64,000 nucleotides of DNA from NCBI RefSeq assembly GCF_900167525.1, contig NZ_FUZQ01000001.1, positions 868,001 through 932,000 on the forward strand. The letters run 5' to 3'. Below the pieces are notes generated by a model. That model saw nothing but the letters and a program-made list of their open reading frames with translations. It ran no database searches and was not told the DNA's origin. Source of the DNA: Krasilnikoviella flava. Lineage in GTDB: Bacteria > Actinomycetota > Actinomycetes > Actinomycetales > Cellulomonadaceae. Below are positions 10,425-18,523 of this stretch, in pieces; position 1 is the first letter of the stretch, and each line of letters starts with the position of its first letter. Position numbers and translations under genes: made by a program.

Positions 10425-10949
10425 ATGGACGAGACGCCCGGGTCCGAGGTCGTGGCGCTGTACGACGACGCGGGGCGGCCCTGCGGCACGGCGTCGCGGG
10501 CGCGGGTGCGCGCGGAGAACCTGCGGCACGCGGCCACCGCCGTCGTGGTGCGCAACGGCGCCGGAGACGTCTACGTGCACCGCCGCACGGAGTCGAAGGA
10601 CCTGTACCCGGGCCGCTACGACTTCTGCGCGGGCGGCGTGCTGCGCGCCGGCGAGGACCCGCTCGAGTCCGCGCGCCGGGAGCTGGCCGAGGAGCTCGGC
10701 GTCACCGGGGTGGACCTGGTGCCCCTCGGGGCGGCCGACTACGCCGACTCCCGCACCCGCATGCGCGAGTTCCTCTACGAGTGCACCTACGACGGCCCCG
10801 TGACCTGGCAGCCCGAGGAGGTCGCCTGGGGCGCCTGGGTCTCGCCCGCGCGCCTGCTCGCGATGATCGACGAGCTGCCGTTCATGCCCGACAGCGTGGC
10901 CAACCTCGCCGGCTGGCTCGACGACCTGCGCGCCTCGCCGCCGAGGTAG
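10425..10949 (+). CDS. NUDIX hydrolase (IPP isomerase-like/YfcD type)
   Basis: 174 residues, hydrolysing a nucleoside-diphosphate-linked or prenyl-diphosphate substrate. The Nudix box GVLRAGEDPLESARRELAEELGV is split as GVLRAGEDP at residue 68 and REL.EELGV at 85. N- and C-terminal features (DDAGRPCGTASRARVRAENLRHAA, EEVAWGAWVSP) resemble YfcD/IDI-type NUDIX proteins. The stop codon TAG and the last three codons (CCG CCG AGG) are part of the first 20-bp intergenic repeat unit, so the C-terminus PPR is repeat-derived. Confidence 0.9.
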   Translation: MDETPGSEVVALYDDAGRPCGTASRARVRAENLRHAATAVVVRNGAGDVYVHRRTESKDLYPGRYDFCAGGVLRAGEDPLESARRELAEELGVTGVDLVPLGAADYADSRTRMREFLYECTYDGPVTWQPEEVAWGAWVSPARLLAMIDELPFMPDSVANLAGWLDDLRASPPR

Positions 10950-10994
10950 TTCAAGCCGCGCCGAGGTAGTTCGAGCCGCGCCGAGGTAGTTCGA
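10941..10994 (+). repeat. 20-bp phased GAGGTAGTTC array A (3 units)
   Basis: Core GAGGTAGTTC at 10943, 10963 and 10983, exactly 20 bp apart, with variable 10-bp linkers rich in GCCGCGCC. It sits between convergent NUDIX and VOC genes and supplies the NUDIX stop codon. No inverted partner is seen here, unlike arrays B, C and D/E. Confidence 0.9.
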
Positions 10995-11003
10995 GCCAGG
11001 TCG

Positions 11004-11408
11004 TCAGACGGCGACGAGCTCGGCCTCGAAGCCGTCTGCGTCCTCGAGGTAGGCGGCATAGTGTTCCGGGCCGCCGGCGAACGGGTGCCGGTCGGTGAAG
11101 AGGAGCACCCAGCCGTGCGCAGGCGCGGCGTCGACGAGCGTGTCGAGCTGCTTGCGGGTGCCGGCGTGCAGGGCGAGGTGATTGAGCCCGGGACGACGGC
11201 GATCGTGGGTGACGGCGCTCAGGGCCGGGCTCTGCTCGACCACGACGTAGGCATCGCCGAGCAGCCACGACCGACCGTGGTCCCACGACTGGTGCGGCCG
11301 GTAGCCGAGCTCGCCGAGCAGCCAGCCCCACGAACGCTCGGAACGCTGGAGATCCGGCACCCACAGCTCGACGTGGTGGACCGCGCCCCGGGGCGGGAGG
11401 TTCGTCAT
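11004..11408 (-). CDS. VOC-family (glyoxalase-like) protein
   Basis: 134 residues of the vicinal-oxygen-chelate fold. The metal-ligand positions appear as HHVELWVPDL near residue 11, GLNHLALHA near 75 and YAAYLEDADGFEAELV at the C-terminus (final Glu ligand). Such single-domain proteins are dioxygenases, glyoxalases or resistance proteins; the substrate is unknown. Its ATG overlaps the stop of the upstream NUDIX gene by 4 bp, placing it last in a dnaX-NUDIX-VOC operon. Confidence 0.85.
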   Translation of the reverse strand: MTNLPPRGAVHHVELWVPDLQRSERSWGWLLGELGYRPHQSWDHGRSWLLGDAYVVVEQSPALSAVTHDRRRPGLNHLALHAGTRKQLDTLVDAAPAHGWVLLFTDRHPFAGGPEHYAAYLEDADGFEAELVAV

Positions 11409-11836
11409 CGTCCGGCGGCGACGTCCGCCATGAGGTCGGCGGACAACGGTGCCAGCGGATGCGGCGCGACCGGCGCGCCGGGGTCGACCCAGACATGTTC
11501 TTCGAGCTCGGCGCGCGTCTCGACGTCGAACCGGGCGGGCAGGGCGACCTCGAAGACGTGCGCGTCCACGTGGTGGTCCGGCTCGTTGGCTGCGACGGCG
11601 CTGCGGCGCCCGAGCGGGCGGACGGCGGCCGGGTCGACGACGAGCCCGATCTCCTCGGCGCACTCGCGCACGAGCGCGGCCACCGGATCCTCCCCCGGTT
11701 CGATCTTGCCGCCCACCTGCATGAACGCGGTGGTGCCGCGCTTGCGCACGAGCAGCGCGCGGCCGTCGTCGCGCACGATGACGGCCGCGACGATGTGGAG
11801 CGTGGTCACGGTCCGTGCCGTGGTGTCGCGGGTCAT
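11405..11836 (-). CDS. NUDIX hydrolase (MutT-like)
   Basis: 143 residues. The Nudix box begins at GKIEPGEDP near residue 42, with REC.EEIGL following near residue 58. The N-terminus TLHIVAAVIVRDDGRALLVRKRG is typical of MutT-type pyrophosphohydrolases. The ATG at 11836 is 1 bp from the dnaX stop; a second possible start is the GTG of VTTLHIV. Its place between dnaX and the VOC gene suggests co-transcription, possibly in nucleotide-pool sanitation (inference). Confidence 0.88.
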   Translation of the reverse strand: MTRDTTARTVTTLHIVAAVIVRDDGRALLVRKRGTTAFMQVGGKIEPGEDPVAALVRECAEEIGLVVDPAAVRPLGRRSAVAANEPDHHVDAHVFEVALPARFDVETRAELEEHVWVDPGAPVAPHPLAPLSADLMADVAAGR

Positions 11837-11837
11837 G

Positions 11838-14705
11838 TCAGGGCTGCTCCGCGATCTCCTCGATGACCTTGCCGTCGAGCACCTGGACCACCAGCTGCAC
11901 GCCGACCAGCCCGGCCGACGTGATGTCGGGGTCGTCGGCGGACGGCTCGTCGTCGACCGCGCCCGGGCCCGACGACGCCCAGGACGACCGGTCCTTCGTC
12001 TGCTCCGCCTCGCGCACCCGTCGCTCCGCCGCCTGGCGCGGTGTCTCGCGGACGGCCGGTCCGGCCGGGGCGCCCGCGACCGGAACGCTCGGGCCGGCAG
12101 TGGGACCCGGTGTGCTCGGTGGCGTCGCGGGCTCGCCGGGTGGCGCGGCGGGCTCGGGCTCCTGCGCCCACGGGGGCGGGACGTCGGCCTGCGGGCCGGC
12201 AGGTGCACGGGTGGGCCCGCCGACGGACGCCGGGTCGGGCCTGGCGGGCTCGGGCGGCGCCGCCGCGGTAGACGCTCCGGCGAGCCAGGCCGCGTCGGCG
12301 TCCTCCGCCGCGGAGCGCTCGGGGGCGGGCGGCCGCTCGGCGAGCGCGACGCCGCCCGACGGGCGGGAGACGGCGGCCGACGCCCGGGGGCCTGCGGGCG
12401 GCGCGGTGGCGGCGGAGACCGTCGCGACCGGGGTCGGCGCGGACGAGCCGGCCGCCGGCCCGGGCGGCGGGGTGGGCCCGGCACCGGTGCCGCCGGCAGG
12501 GCGGTCGTCGGACGGGGCCGACGGCGCTGCCCTGTCCAGGGGCGTCGTGGTCTGCGGCGCGGTGGGCGAGGCCCCGTTCGACGGCGTCGGGCTCGGCGGG
12601 CCGCCCTGGTCGCCACCGGAGGGCGGGGTGCTGCCGGAGGGGGAGGTGCCGCCGCCGGACCGCCCCTCGTCGAGGGTGGCTTCGACCCGCACCTGCACGC
12701 CGAGGGTCTGGTAGACCGACTCGCTCACGGCGTCCACGTGCCGCGGCTGCGAGAACGTGCGGGCCATGCCGGCCGCGGCGAAGCCGAGGCGCAGCAGCCC
12801 GCCCTCGAGGGAGACGACCTGCGCGTTCGGGCCGACCAGCGCGCGCGTCACGGGGCTGCCGATGTTCGCGACCACCTCGTCCCAGCGGCGACGAACCATC
12901 TCCGCCGTCGCTTCCGCACCTCCGCCGGCCGCCGGCGCTGCCACCGGCGCGGGTGCGGGCGGCGCGGGTGCCGTCTCGAGCGGAGTGCTGTCGATGTCCG
13001 ACGCGCCCGCGGGCCCGAGGTCCGCCGGCTCCGCGTCGTCCGGTCCGTCGACCGGGAAGTCGTCCACCGGCCCGTCGTCCTCGGGCTCGGGCTCGGCAGG
13101 CTCGGGCTCGGGCTCGGGCTCGGCGGATTCGGGCTCCGAGGACTCGGGCCCGGGCTCGGGCTCGGGGCGCACAGTCAGGGCGGGCTGGCTGACGACCGTC
13201 TCGACGTCGGGCACGGGCGCCGAGGGCCCCGCCGTCGGGTCGGCAGCAGCGGTCGGCTCGGCCACGGGCTCCGGAGCCGGAGGCGCGGGAGCGGGCTCGG
13301 ACACTGCGGGCTCCGTCGACCCCACAGGCTCGGACACCGCGGGCTCCGTCGACCCCACAGGCTCGGACGCCGGGCGCCGGCTCGCCTGCAGGGCTGCACG
13401 GGCGACGGCCGCGCCGCTCAACCCGCCGGACGGGCCGCCCGACGGTGCGGCAGCGCTCGATGACACAGGAGCGCTCGCCGGCACGGGAGCGCCGTCGACG
13501 GGTGCGGCGGCCTGCGCGGGCGCGCCACCCCCGGTGATGACGCCGCGCTCGAGGCGGTCGATGCGCGCGGCGAGGCCCTCCGTGCCATCGTCGGCGCCGG
13601 GGAGCAGCAGGCGCGCGCAGAGCAGCTCGAGGTGCAGCCGGGGCGAGGTGGCGCCGGTCATCTCGGTGAGCGCGGCGTTGACGAGGTCGGCCGCCCGCGA
13701 CAGCTCCGACACACCGAGGCGCCCCGCCTGGGTGCGCATGCGCTCGAGCTGGTCGGCGGGCAGGCCGCGCAGCACGGCCTCCGCCGCGTCGCCGGAGACC
13801 GCGATGACGATGAGGTCGCGCAGGCGCTCCAGGACGTCCTCGACGAACCGTCGCGGCTCGTGACCGGTGGCGATCACCTGGTCCACGACGCGGAAGATCG
13901 AGGCCCCGTCGCGCGCCGCGAGGGCGTCGACGACGTCGTCGAGCAGGGTGGCGTGGGTGAAGCCGAGCAGGCCGACGGCGGTGTCGTACTCGACGACCCC
14001 GCCGGTCGCGCCCGCGATGAGCTGGTCGAGCACGGAGAGGCTGTCGCGCACGGACCCGCCGCCCGCGCGGGTCACCAGCGGCACCACGCCCCCGCCGAGC
14101 TCGATCCCCTCGGCCGCGGTGAGCTGCTCGAGGTACGGGCCCAGCACGTCCGGCGGCACGAGCCGGAACGGGTAGTGGTGGGTGCGCGACCGGATGGTGC
14201 CGATCACCTTGTCCGGCTCTGTCGTCGCGAAGACGAACTTCACGTGCGGCGGCGGCTCCTCGACGATCTTGAGCAGCGCGTTGAAGCCCTGCGGCGTCAC
14301 CATGTGCGCCTCGTCGAGGATGAAGATCTTGTACCGGTCGCGGGCGGGCGCGAACGTGGCGCGCTCGCGCAGGTCGCGCGCGTCGTCGACGCCGTTGTGG
14401 CTGGCCGCGTCGATCTCGACGACGTCGAGCGAGCCGGGGCCGCCGCGGGCCAGCTCGACGCACGAGTCGCACTCCCCGCAGGGCGTGTCGATCGGGGTCT
14501 CCGGCGTGTTGCGCGCGCAGTTGAGCGTCCGCGCGAGGATGCGGGCGGACGTCGTCTTGCCGCAGCCGCGCGGACCGGAGAAGAGGTAGGCGTGGTTGAC
14601 GCGCCCGCTGCGCAGGGCCTGCATGAGCGGTGCGGTGACGTGCTCCTGGCCGATCACCTCGGCGAACGTCTCGGGCCGGTAGCGGCGGTACAGAGCGGTG
14701 GTCAC
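11838..14705 (-). CDS. dnaX: DNA polymerase III gamma/tau subunit
   Basis: Clamp-loader ATPase, 955 residues. It starts at GTG (VTTALYRRYRPETFAEVIGQ), the family start, preceded by a TAGGGT box at 7 nt. Walker A is GPRGCGKTT near 44; four Cys (C...CGECDSC) form the zinc site; DEAH and FATTEPDKV (sensor 1) are present. Domain III extends to about 370, and the C-terminal half is a long Pro/Ala/Glu linker with an embedded folded segment (RRRWDEVVANIGSPVTRALVGPNAQV). The linker contains 11-residue tandem repeats encoded near 13300-13375 and a Glu-Pro microsatellite near 13080-13170, so it is evolving by repeat expansion. Confidence 0.96.
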   Translation of the reverse strand: MTTALYRRYRPETFAEVIGQEHVTAPLMQALRSGRVNHAYLFSGPRGCGKTTSARILARTLNCARNTPETPIDTPCGECDSCVELARGGPGSLDVVEIDAASHNGVDDARDLRERATFAPARDRYKIFILDEAHMVTPQGFNALLKIVEEPPPHVKFVFATTEPDKVIGTIRSRTHHYPFRLVPPDVLGPYLEQLTAAEGIELGGGVVPLVTRAGGGSVRDSLSVLDQLIAGATGGVVEYDTAVGLLGFTHATLLDDVVDALAARDGASIFRVVDQVIATGHEPRRFVEDVLERLRDLIVIAVSGDAAEAVLRGLPADQLERMRTQAGRLGVSELSRAADLVNAALTEMTGATSPRLHLELLCARLLLPGADDGTEGLAARIDRLERGVITGGGAPAQAAAPVDGAPVPASAPVSSSAAAPSGGPSGGLSGAAVARAALQASRRPASEPVGSTEPAVSEPVGSTEPAVSEPAPAPPAPEPVAEPTAAADPTAGPSAPVPDVETVVSQPALTVRPEPEPGPESSEPESAEPEPEPEPAEPEPEDDGPVDDFPVDGPDDAEPADLGPAGASDIDSTPLETAPAPPAPAPVAAPAAGGGAEATAEMVRRRWDEVVANIGSPVTRALVGPNAQVVSLEGGLLRLGFAAAGMARTFSQPRHVDAVSESVYQTLGVQVRVEATLDEGRSGGGTSPSGSTPPSGGDQGGPPSPTPSNGASPTAPQTTTPLDRAAPSAPSDDRPAGGTGAGPTPPPGPAAGSSAPTPVATVSAATAPPAGPRASAAVSRPSGGVALAERPPAPERSAAEDADAAWLAGASTAAAPPEPARPDPASVGGPTRAPAGPQADVPPPWAQEPEPAAPPGEPATPPSTPGPTAGPSVPVAGAPAGPAVRETPRQAAERRVREAEQTKDRSSWASSGPGAVDDEPSADDPDITSAGLVGVQLVVQVLDGKVIEEIAEQP
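13298..13375 (-). repeat. 33-bp tandem repeat inside dnaX
   Basis: The segment GGCTCCGTCGACCCCACAGG plus GCTCGGACACCGCG is repeated almost identically about 33 bp later, encoding two copies of SEPVGSTEPAV (11 residues). It lies in the disordered linker of DnaX and keeps the reading frame, so copy-number change would alter linker length only. Confidence 0.8.
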
Positions 14706-14712
14706 CCCGCCA

Positions 14713-14718
14713 ACCCTA
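14713..14718 (-). promoter_or_regulatory. Putative leaderless -10 box (TAGGGT) of dnaX
   Basis: TAGGGT on the minus strand 7 nt before the GTG start of dnaX. It supports the GTG over longer upstream starts. Confidence 0.45.
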
Positions 14719-14771
14719 GACGCCGCGGCCGACACCGACGAGGCCGCTGCTCAGGCGGTGGACGACGCGCG

Positions 14772-15647
14772 TCAGTGCGTCGTGACGGGGCTGGTGTAGA
14801 GGCTGGGCACGCAGCCGAGCTCGCCCGGTTCGAGCAGGATCCGGTCGAAGTCCGTGTACCGCGAGGTGGAGCGGTCGCGGCGCACGGCAACGATGCAGTC
14901 TCGTGCCTCGGCCACGCCCACGGCCGCCACCAGCTCCCGGCCGTCCCACACGACGGACACGTCGACGGACGACGGGAACTCGTACCGCAGGGCGGACTCC
15001 GCCGACGCAGGATCGACGGCGACGGGCAGCCGGTCCATGACGTCCAGCACCGTCGCCTCCGCGTCGGGCCCCAGCGAAGGCGGCGCCGTGGGGTGGGGCG
15101 TCGCCCCGACGACGTCGTCAGGACAACGGAACCACTCGAGGTCCGCCGCGTCGTCGTACTCGTAGGCACGGACGACCAGGTGCCAGCACGACGTCGTCCG
15201 ACCGGCCGTGCGGCTGTCGCCGAAGATCGCGCCGCTCGACCAGGCAGCCACGTCGACGGAGATGGCCAGGTCGATCCGGGCTCCGTCAGCATCGCCCGAA
15301 GACCCCTGCCAGCCGAGCACCTGGAACTCGTACTCCGCGTCGTCCCCTCCGGCCAGCCGCGGGTCCGTCACTGCTGACTGCGCGAGGGTCTCCGCGTCGA
15401 GGGGCTCTGCGTAGTGCCCCTCGACGTCGTCGGCGATCCCGATCGCCGTGCGCTCGGCGAGCTCGTCCGCGTACCCGTCGCCGCCGTCGGGCGTGGTCAC
15501 GTCGTGGGCCCACCACGCCACCACCACGACCACCAGGGCGACGAGGGCCAGCACGGTCCACAGAGCTCCCCATGCGACGCGAGCCGCCACGCTGCTGGGG
15601 CGCCGCTCGGCGCGCGCGCCACCGTCCTTCTCCTCGTCGAAGAGCAC
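14772..15647 (-). CDS. Membrane-anchored hypothetical protein
   Basis: 291 residues, not recognised as a named family. A cytoplasmic charged head (MLFDEEKDGGARAERRPSS) is followed by one membrane helix at about residues 26-46 (GALWTVLALVALVVVVVAWW), then a large acidic extracytoplasmic domain. That domain has few Cys (CWHL, FRCPDD, RDCIV, LGCVP), which could form two disulfides. The type II orientation and content suggest a surface-anchored protein of unknown role. It is transcribed toward dnaX and divergently from the TetR gene. Confidence 0.7.
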   Translation of the reverse strand: MLFDEEKDGGARAERRPSSVAARVAWGALWTVLALVALVVVVVAWWAHDVTTPDGGDGYADELAERTAIGIADDVEGHYAEPLDAETLAQSAVTDPRLAGGDDAEYEFQVLGWQGSSGDADGARIDLAISVDVAAWSSGAIFGDSRTAGRTTSCWHLVVRAYEYDDAADLEWFRCPDDVVGATPHPTAPPSLGPDAEATVLDVMDRLPVAVDPASAESALRYEFPSSVDVSVVWDGRELVAAVGVAEARDCIVAVRRDRSTSRYTDFDRILLEPGELGCVPSLYTSPVTTH

Positions 15648-15704
15648 GCACGGATCATTCCGTGCCAGAGGACGATCTGCCAGAGCCCGGCCACCTCCAG
15701 AAAA

Positions 15705-15717
15705 GTGAGTGACTCAC
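15705..15717. promoter_or_regulatory. 13-bp palindromic operator (GTGAGT-G-ACTCAC)
   Basis: Perfect inverted repeat 33 bp before the TetR start and just upstream of its TACGCT -10 box (15726). Length, symmetry and position fit a self-regulated TetR operator. It could also control the divergent membrane protein gene. Confidence 0.65.
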
Positions 15718-15725
15718 ATTCGGTC

Positions 15726-15731
15726 TACGCT
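15726..15731 (+). promoter_or_regulatory. Putative leaderless -10 box (TACGCT)
   Basis: TACGCT 6 nt before the GTG at 15738. With the operator immediately upstream, this is the likely promoter of the TetR-ABC operon. Confidence 0.5.
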
Positions 15732-15737
15732 GGCGGC

Positions 15738-16292
15738 GTGGCCACCCTCACCTCGCCCCGCGCGCTCCGCACCCGGGCCCGCATCCTCGACGCGGCGCTC
15801 GACCTCTTCGAGACGCGCGGCTACGACGCGACGACGGTCGCGCAGGTGGCCGCCGCCGCCGGCATCACGCAGATGACGTTCTTCCGCCACTTCCCCACCA
15901 AGGACGCCGTGCTCGTCAGCGACCCGTACGACCCGCTGATCGCGGACGCCGTCGGCACGCAGGCCCGCGACCTCGCGCCCCTGGAGCGCGTCCGGCGCGG
16001 AATGCTCGCCGCGCTGGCCGACGTCACGCCCACGGAGGACACCACGGCCCACCGCCGGGTCGCCCTCGTCGCCGCGAACCCGCGGCTGCGCGCCGCCGTC
16101 GTCACCGCGACCGCCGCGACCGAGCGCGCGATCGCGGACCGTCTGGTCGCCGACGGCGTGGCGCGCTTCGACGCGACCGTCGCTGCCGCCGCTTGCCTCG
16201 GCGCCTGCACCGCCGCCCTCCTGGCGCGCACCGACGCAGCGACGTCGCTCGCCGACACCGTCACCCGCGCCCTGGAGGTGCTCCGTGGATAG
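15738..16292 (+). CDS. TetR-family repressor
   Basis: 184 residues. The N-terminal helix-turn-helix (RARILDAALDLFETRGYDATTVAQVAAAAGITQMTFFRHFPTKDAV) is textbook TetR; the C-terminal ligand/dimer domain is unclassified. Starts at GTG behind a TACGCT box and a palindrome. Its 3' end overlaps the ABC ATPase gene by 8 bp, so it probably represses the exporter it is transcribed with. Confidence 0.92.
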   Translation: MATLTSPRALRTRARILDAALDLFETRGYDATTVAQVAAAAGITQMTFFRHFPTKDAVLVSDPYDPLIADAVGTQARDLAPLERVRRGMLAALADVTPTEDTTAHRRVALVAANPRLRAAVVTATAATERAIADRLVADGVARFDATVAAAACLGACTAALLARTDAATSLADTVTRALEVLRG

Positions 16293-17046
16293 CGCCCTGC
16301 TGCTCGACGACGTCCACCACGCCTTCGGCGGCCACCGACCGGATGCCCGCCCGGCGCTGTCCGGGATGTCCCTGGCCGTGGCGCCCGGCGAGGTGGTCGC
16401 GATGATCGGCCTCAACGGCGCGGGCAAGACGACGGCACTGCGCGTGCTCACCGGACGCCTGCGCCCGACCTCGGGCACCGCGCGCGTGCTGGGCCACGAC
16501 CCGGCACGGCTCCCGGCCGGCGCCGCCCTCCGCTTCGGGCACGTGGTCGGGGCCGCCCTGGTCGACCCGGCGCTCACGGTGACCGAGAACCTGCGCGTCG
16601 CGGCCGAGCTGCACGGCGTGGCGCATGCCGGTGCGGGAGCCGCGGCCTCCGCCGTCGCCGAGCGCCTCGACCTCGTCCCCTGGGCGCACGCGCGCGCCCG
16701 CGCGCTGTCCCTCGGCAACGCCCAGCGGCTCGGGGTCGCGTGCGCGGTCGTGCACTCCCCCGCAGCGTTCGTCCTCGACGAGCCCACGTCCGCGCTCGAC
16801 CCGCGCGGCGTCGTCCTCGTGCGCGAGCTCGTGCGGGAGCGCGCGGCCGCCGGCGCGGCCGTGCTGGTCTCGAGCCATCACCTCGACGAGGTGGCGCGCG
16901 TCGCCGACCGCGTGCTGGCCGTGCACGGCGGCCGGGTGGTCGGGTCGCTGACTCCGGACGAGGCGGAGCTCGAGCGCCGGTTCTTCGACCTCGTCCTGGC
17001 CGCCGACACGGCGGCACTCCCTGCGGGAAGCCGGAGGTCCGCATGA
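16285..17046 (+). CDS. ABC transporter ATP-binding protein
   Basis: 253 residues starting at GTG (MDSALLLDDVHHAFGG). Walker A is GLNGAGKTT near residue 47, Walker B AFVLDEPTSALD and switch His SSHHLDEV. The signature is SLGNAQRLG instead of LSGGQ, a variant found in ABC-2 exporters. Partner of the permease immediately downstream (4-bp overlap). Confidence 0.9.
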   Translation: MDSALLLDDVHHAFGGHRPDARPALSGMSLAVAPGEVVAMIGLNGAGKTTALRVLTGRLRPTSGTARVLGHDPARLPAGAALRFGHVVGAALVDPALTVTENLRVAAELHGVAHAGAGAAASAVAERLDLVPWAHARARALSLGNAQRLGVACAVVHSPAAFVLDEPTSALDPRGVVLVRELVRERAAAGAAVLVSSHHLDEVARVADRVLAVHGGRVVGSLTPDEAELERRFFDLVLAADTAALPAGSRRSA

Positions 17047-17831
17047 CCGTCCTGCGCACCGCTCTGCGCGTCGAGGCGATCGCCTGGCGCCGCTCGACCG
17101 TGCAGCGGCTGGCGACGCCGCTGCTGATCGCGCTGGTCCCGGTCGCATCGATCGGGTTGACGACGCTCGCCCGGTCGGGCGCCGTCGGCGGGGCCGGCGC
17201 CGCCAAGCTCGCCGACTACGCCGCGGGCGACCCCGCGACCACGCACCTCGTCGCGGCGGGCCAGATCCTCTCCGTCGCCGTCCTCATGGCGGGCGGCTTC
17301 GCCGTCGCCGCGACGTTCGGCCAGCCGCTCGCGGACGGCCGCGCGGGCGCGTACTTCGGCCTCACGACGCCCCGCGGCACGCTCGCGTTCGCGCGCGGGC
17401 TCGTCGTGCTCGGCTGGGCCGCGGCGTGCGTCGCGGGTGCCGTAGCCGTGACGGTCGGGGCGTCGGCGGCCGTCGCCGCGACGACCGACGCACCGTTCGG
17501 CCCGGCCGCGTGGGCCGCGGCGGGCCGCGCCCTCGCGGCAGGCCTGCTCGCCGCGGGCCTCGCGCTGCCGTTCGCCGCCGTCGCCACGGCCACCCGCAGC
17601 CCGCTCGCCACCGTCGGGGCACTGATCGGCGTCGTCGGACTGACCCAGGTCGTGGTGCTGGTCGGCGCCGGCGCGTGGTTCCCCTACGCCGTCCCGTCGC
17701 TGTGGACCGGCACGGGCGGGCCGGACGCCGCGGCCGATGTCGGCGGGGCCGCGGTGGCGATCACCGCGGCCGTCGCGCCGGTCGGCGCGGCCCTCGTCGT
17801 CGTCCAGTGGCGGCGCCTCACCGACGTGTGA
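17043..17831 (+). CDS. ABC-2 exporter permease subunit
   Basis: 262 residues with six hydrophobic helices, very Ala/Val-rich, starting MTVLRTALRVEAIAWRR with an amphipathic N-terminus as in ABC-2 permeases. Its ATG overlaps the ATPase stop (ATGA). Third gene of the TetR-ATPase-permease operon; the substrate is unknown but probably relates to the TetR ligand. Confidence 0.85.
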   Translation: MTVLRTALRVEAIAWRRSTVQRLATPLLIALVPVASIGLTTLARSGAVGGAGAAKLADYAAGDPATTHLVAAGQILSVAVLMAGGFAVAATFGQPLADGRAGAYFGLTTPRGTLAFARGLVVLGWAAACVAGAVAVTVGASAAVAATTDAPFGPAAWAAAGRALAAGLLAAGLALPFAAVATATRSPLATVGALIGVVGLTQVVVLVGAGAWFPYAVPSLWTGTGGPDAAADVGGAAVAITAAVAPVGAALVVVQWRRLTDV

Positions 17832-17860
17832 CGGTGCCATCTGCCCCCGACATCGAGGGC

Positions 17861-18523
17861 TCAGCGGTGCAGCACCCTGCGGGCCAGGAGGTTCCCCAGC
17901 CACTGCACGACCTGCACGATCACGATGATCACGGCGACGGTGACCAGCACGACCATCCAGTTGTAGCGCTGGTAGCCGTACCGCAGGGCGAAGTCACCGA
18001 GCCCGCCGCCGCCGATGAGGCCGGCGATCGCGGACATGTCGAGCACGGCGATGAACAGGAACGTGTAGCCGAGGATCAGCGGGGCGAGGGCCTCGGGCAC
18101 GAGGACGGTCGTGATGATGCGCCACGACGACGCCCCCATCGCGCGGGCCGCCTCCACCACGCCCGGGTCGATCCCGACGAGGTTCTGCTCCACGATGCGC
18201 GAGGTGCCGAACGCCGTCATGACCGACAGCGGGAAGATGAACGCCTCCGTGCCGAGCGTCGTGCCGACGACCTGCAGCGTCACCGGCCCGAGCAGGGTCA
18301 CGAAGATGATGAACGGGATCGGGCGCACGATGTTGACGACCACGTTGAGGACGCCGAACACCGCCTTGTTCGCCAGCAGGTTGCCCGGCCGGGTGACGTA
18401 GAGCGCGAGCCCCAGCGCCAGGCCGGCGATGCCACCGGTGAGCAGGGCGATCGTGACCATCTGCAGGGTCTGGCCGAACGCCTCCCACAGCAGCGGCCAC
18501 AGGGTGGACCAGTCGCGGTTCAT
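17861..18523 (-). CDS. metI: Methionine ABC transporter permease
   Basis: 220 residues, five membrane helices. The EAA loop appears as VVEAARAMGASSWRIITTVLVPEALAPLILGYTF. Typical MetI features include the IVRPIPFIIFVTLLGP segment. The ATG overlaps the metN stop by 4 bp. Together with MetN and MetQ it makes the high-affinity D/L-methionine importer. Confidence 0.94.
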   Translation of the reverse strand: MNRDWSTLWPLLWEAFGQTLQMVTIALLTGGIAGLALGLALYVTRPGNLLANKAVFGVLNVVVNIVRPIPFIIFVTLLGPVTLQVVGTTLGTEAFIFPLSVMTAFGTSRIVEQNLVGIDPGVVEAARAMGASSWRIITTVLVPEALAPLILGYTFLFIAVLDMSAIAGLIGGGGLGDFALRYGYQRYNWMVVLVTVAVIIVIVQVVQWLGNLLARRVLHR

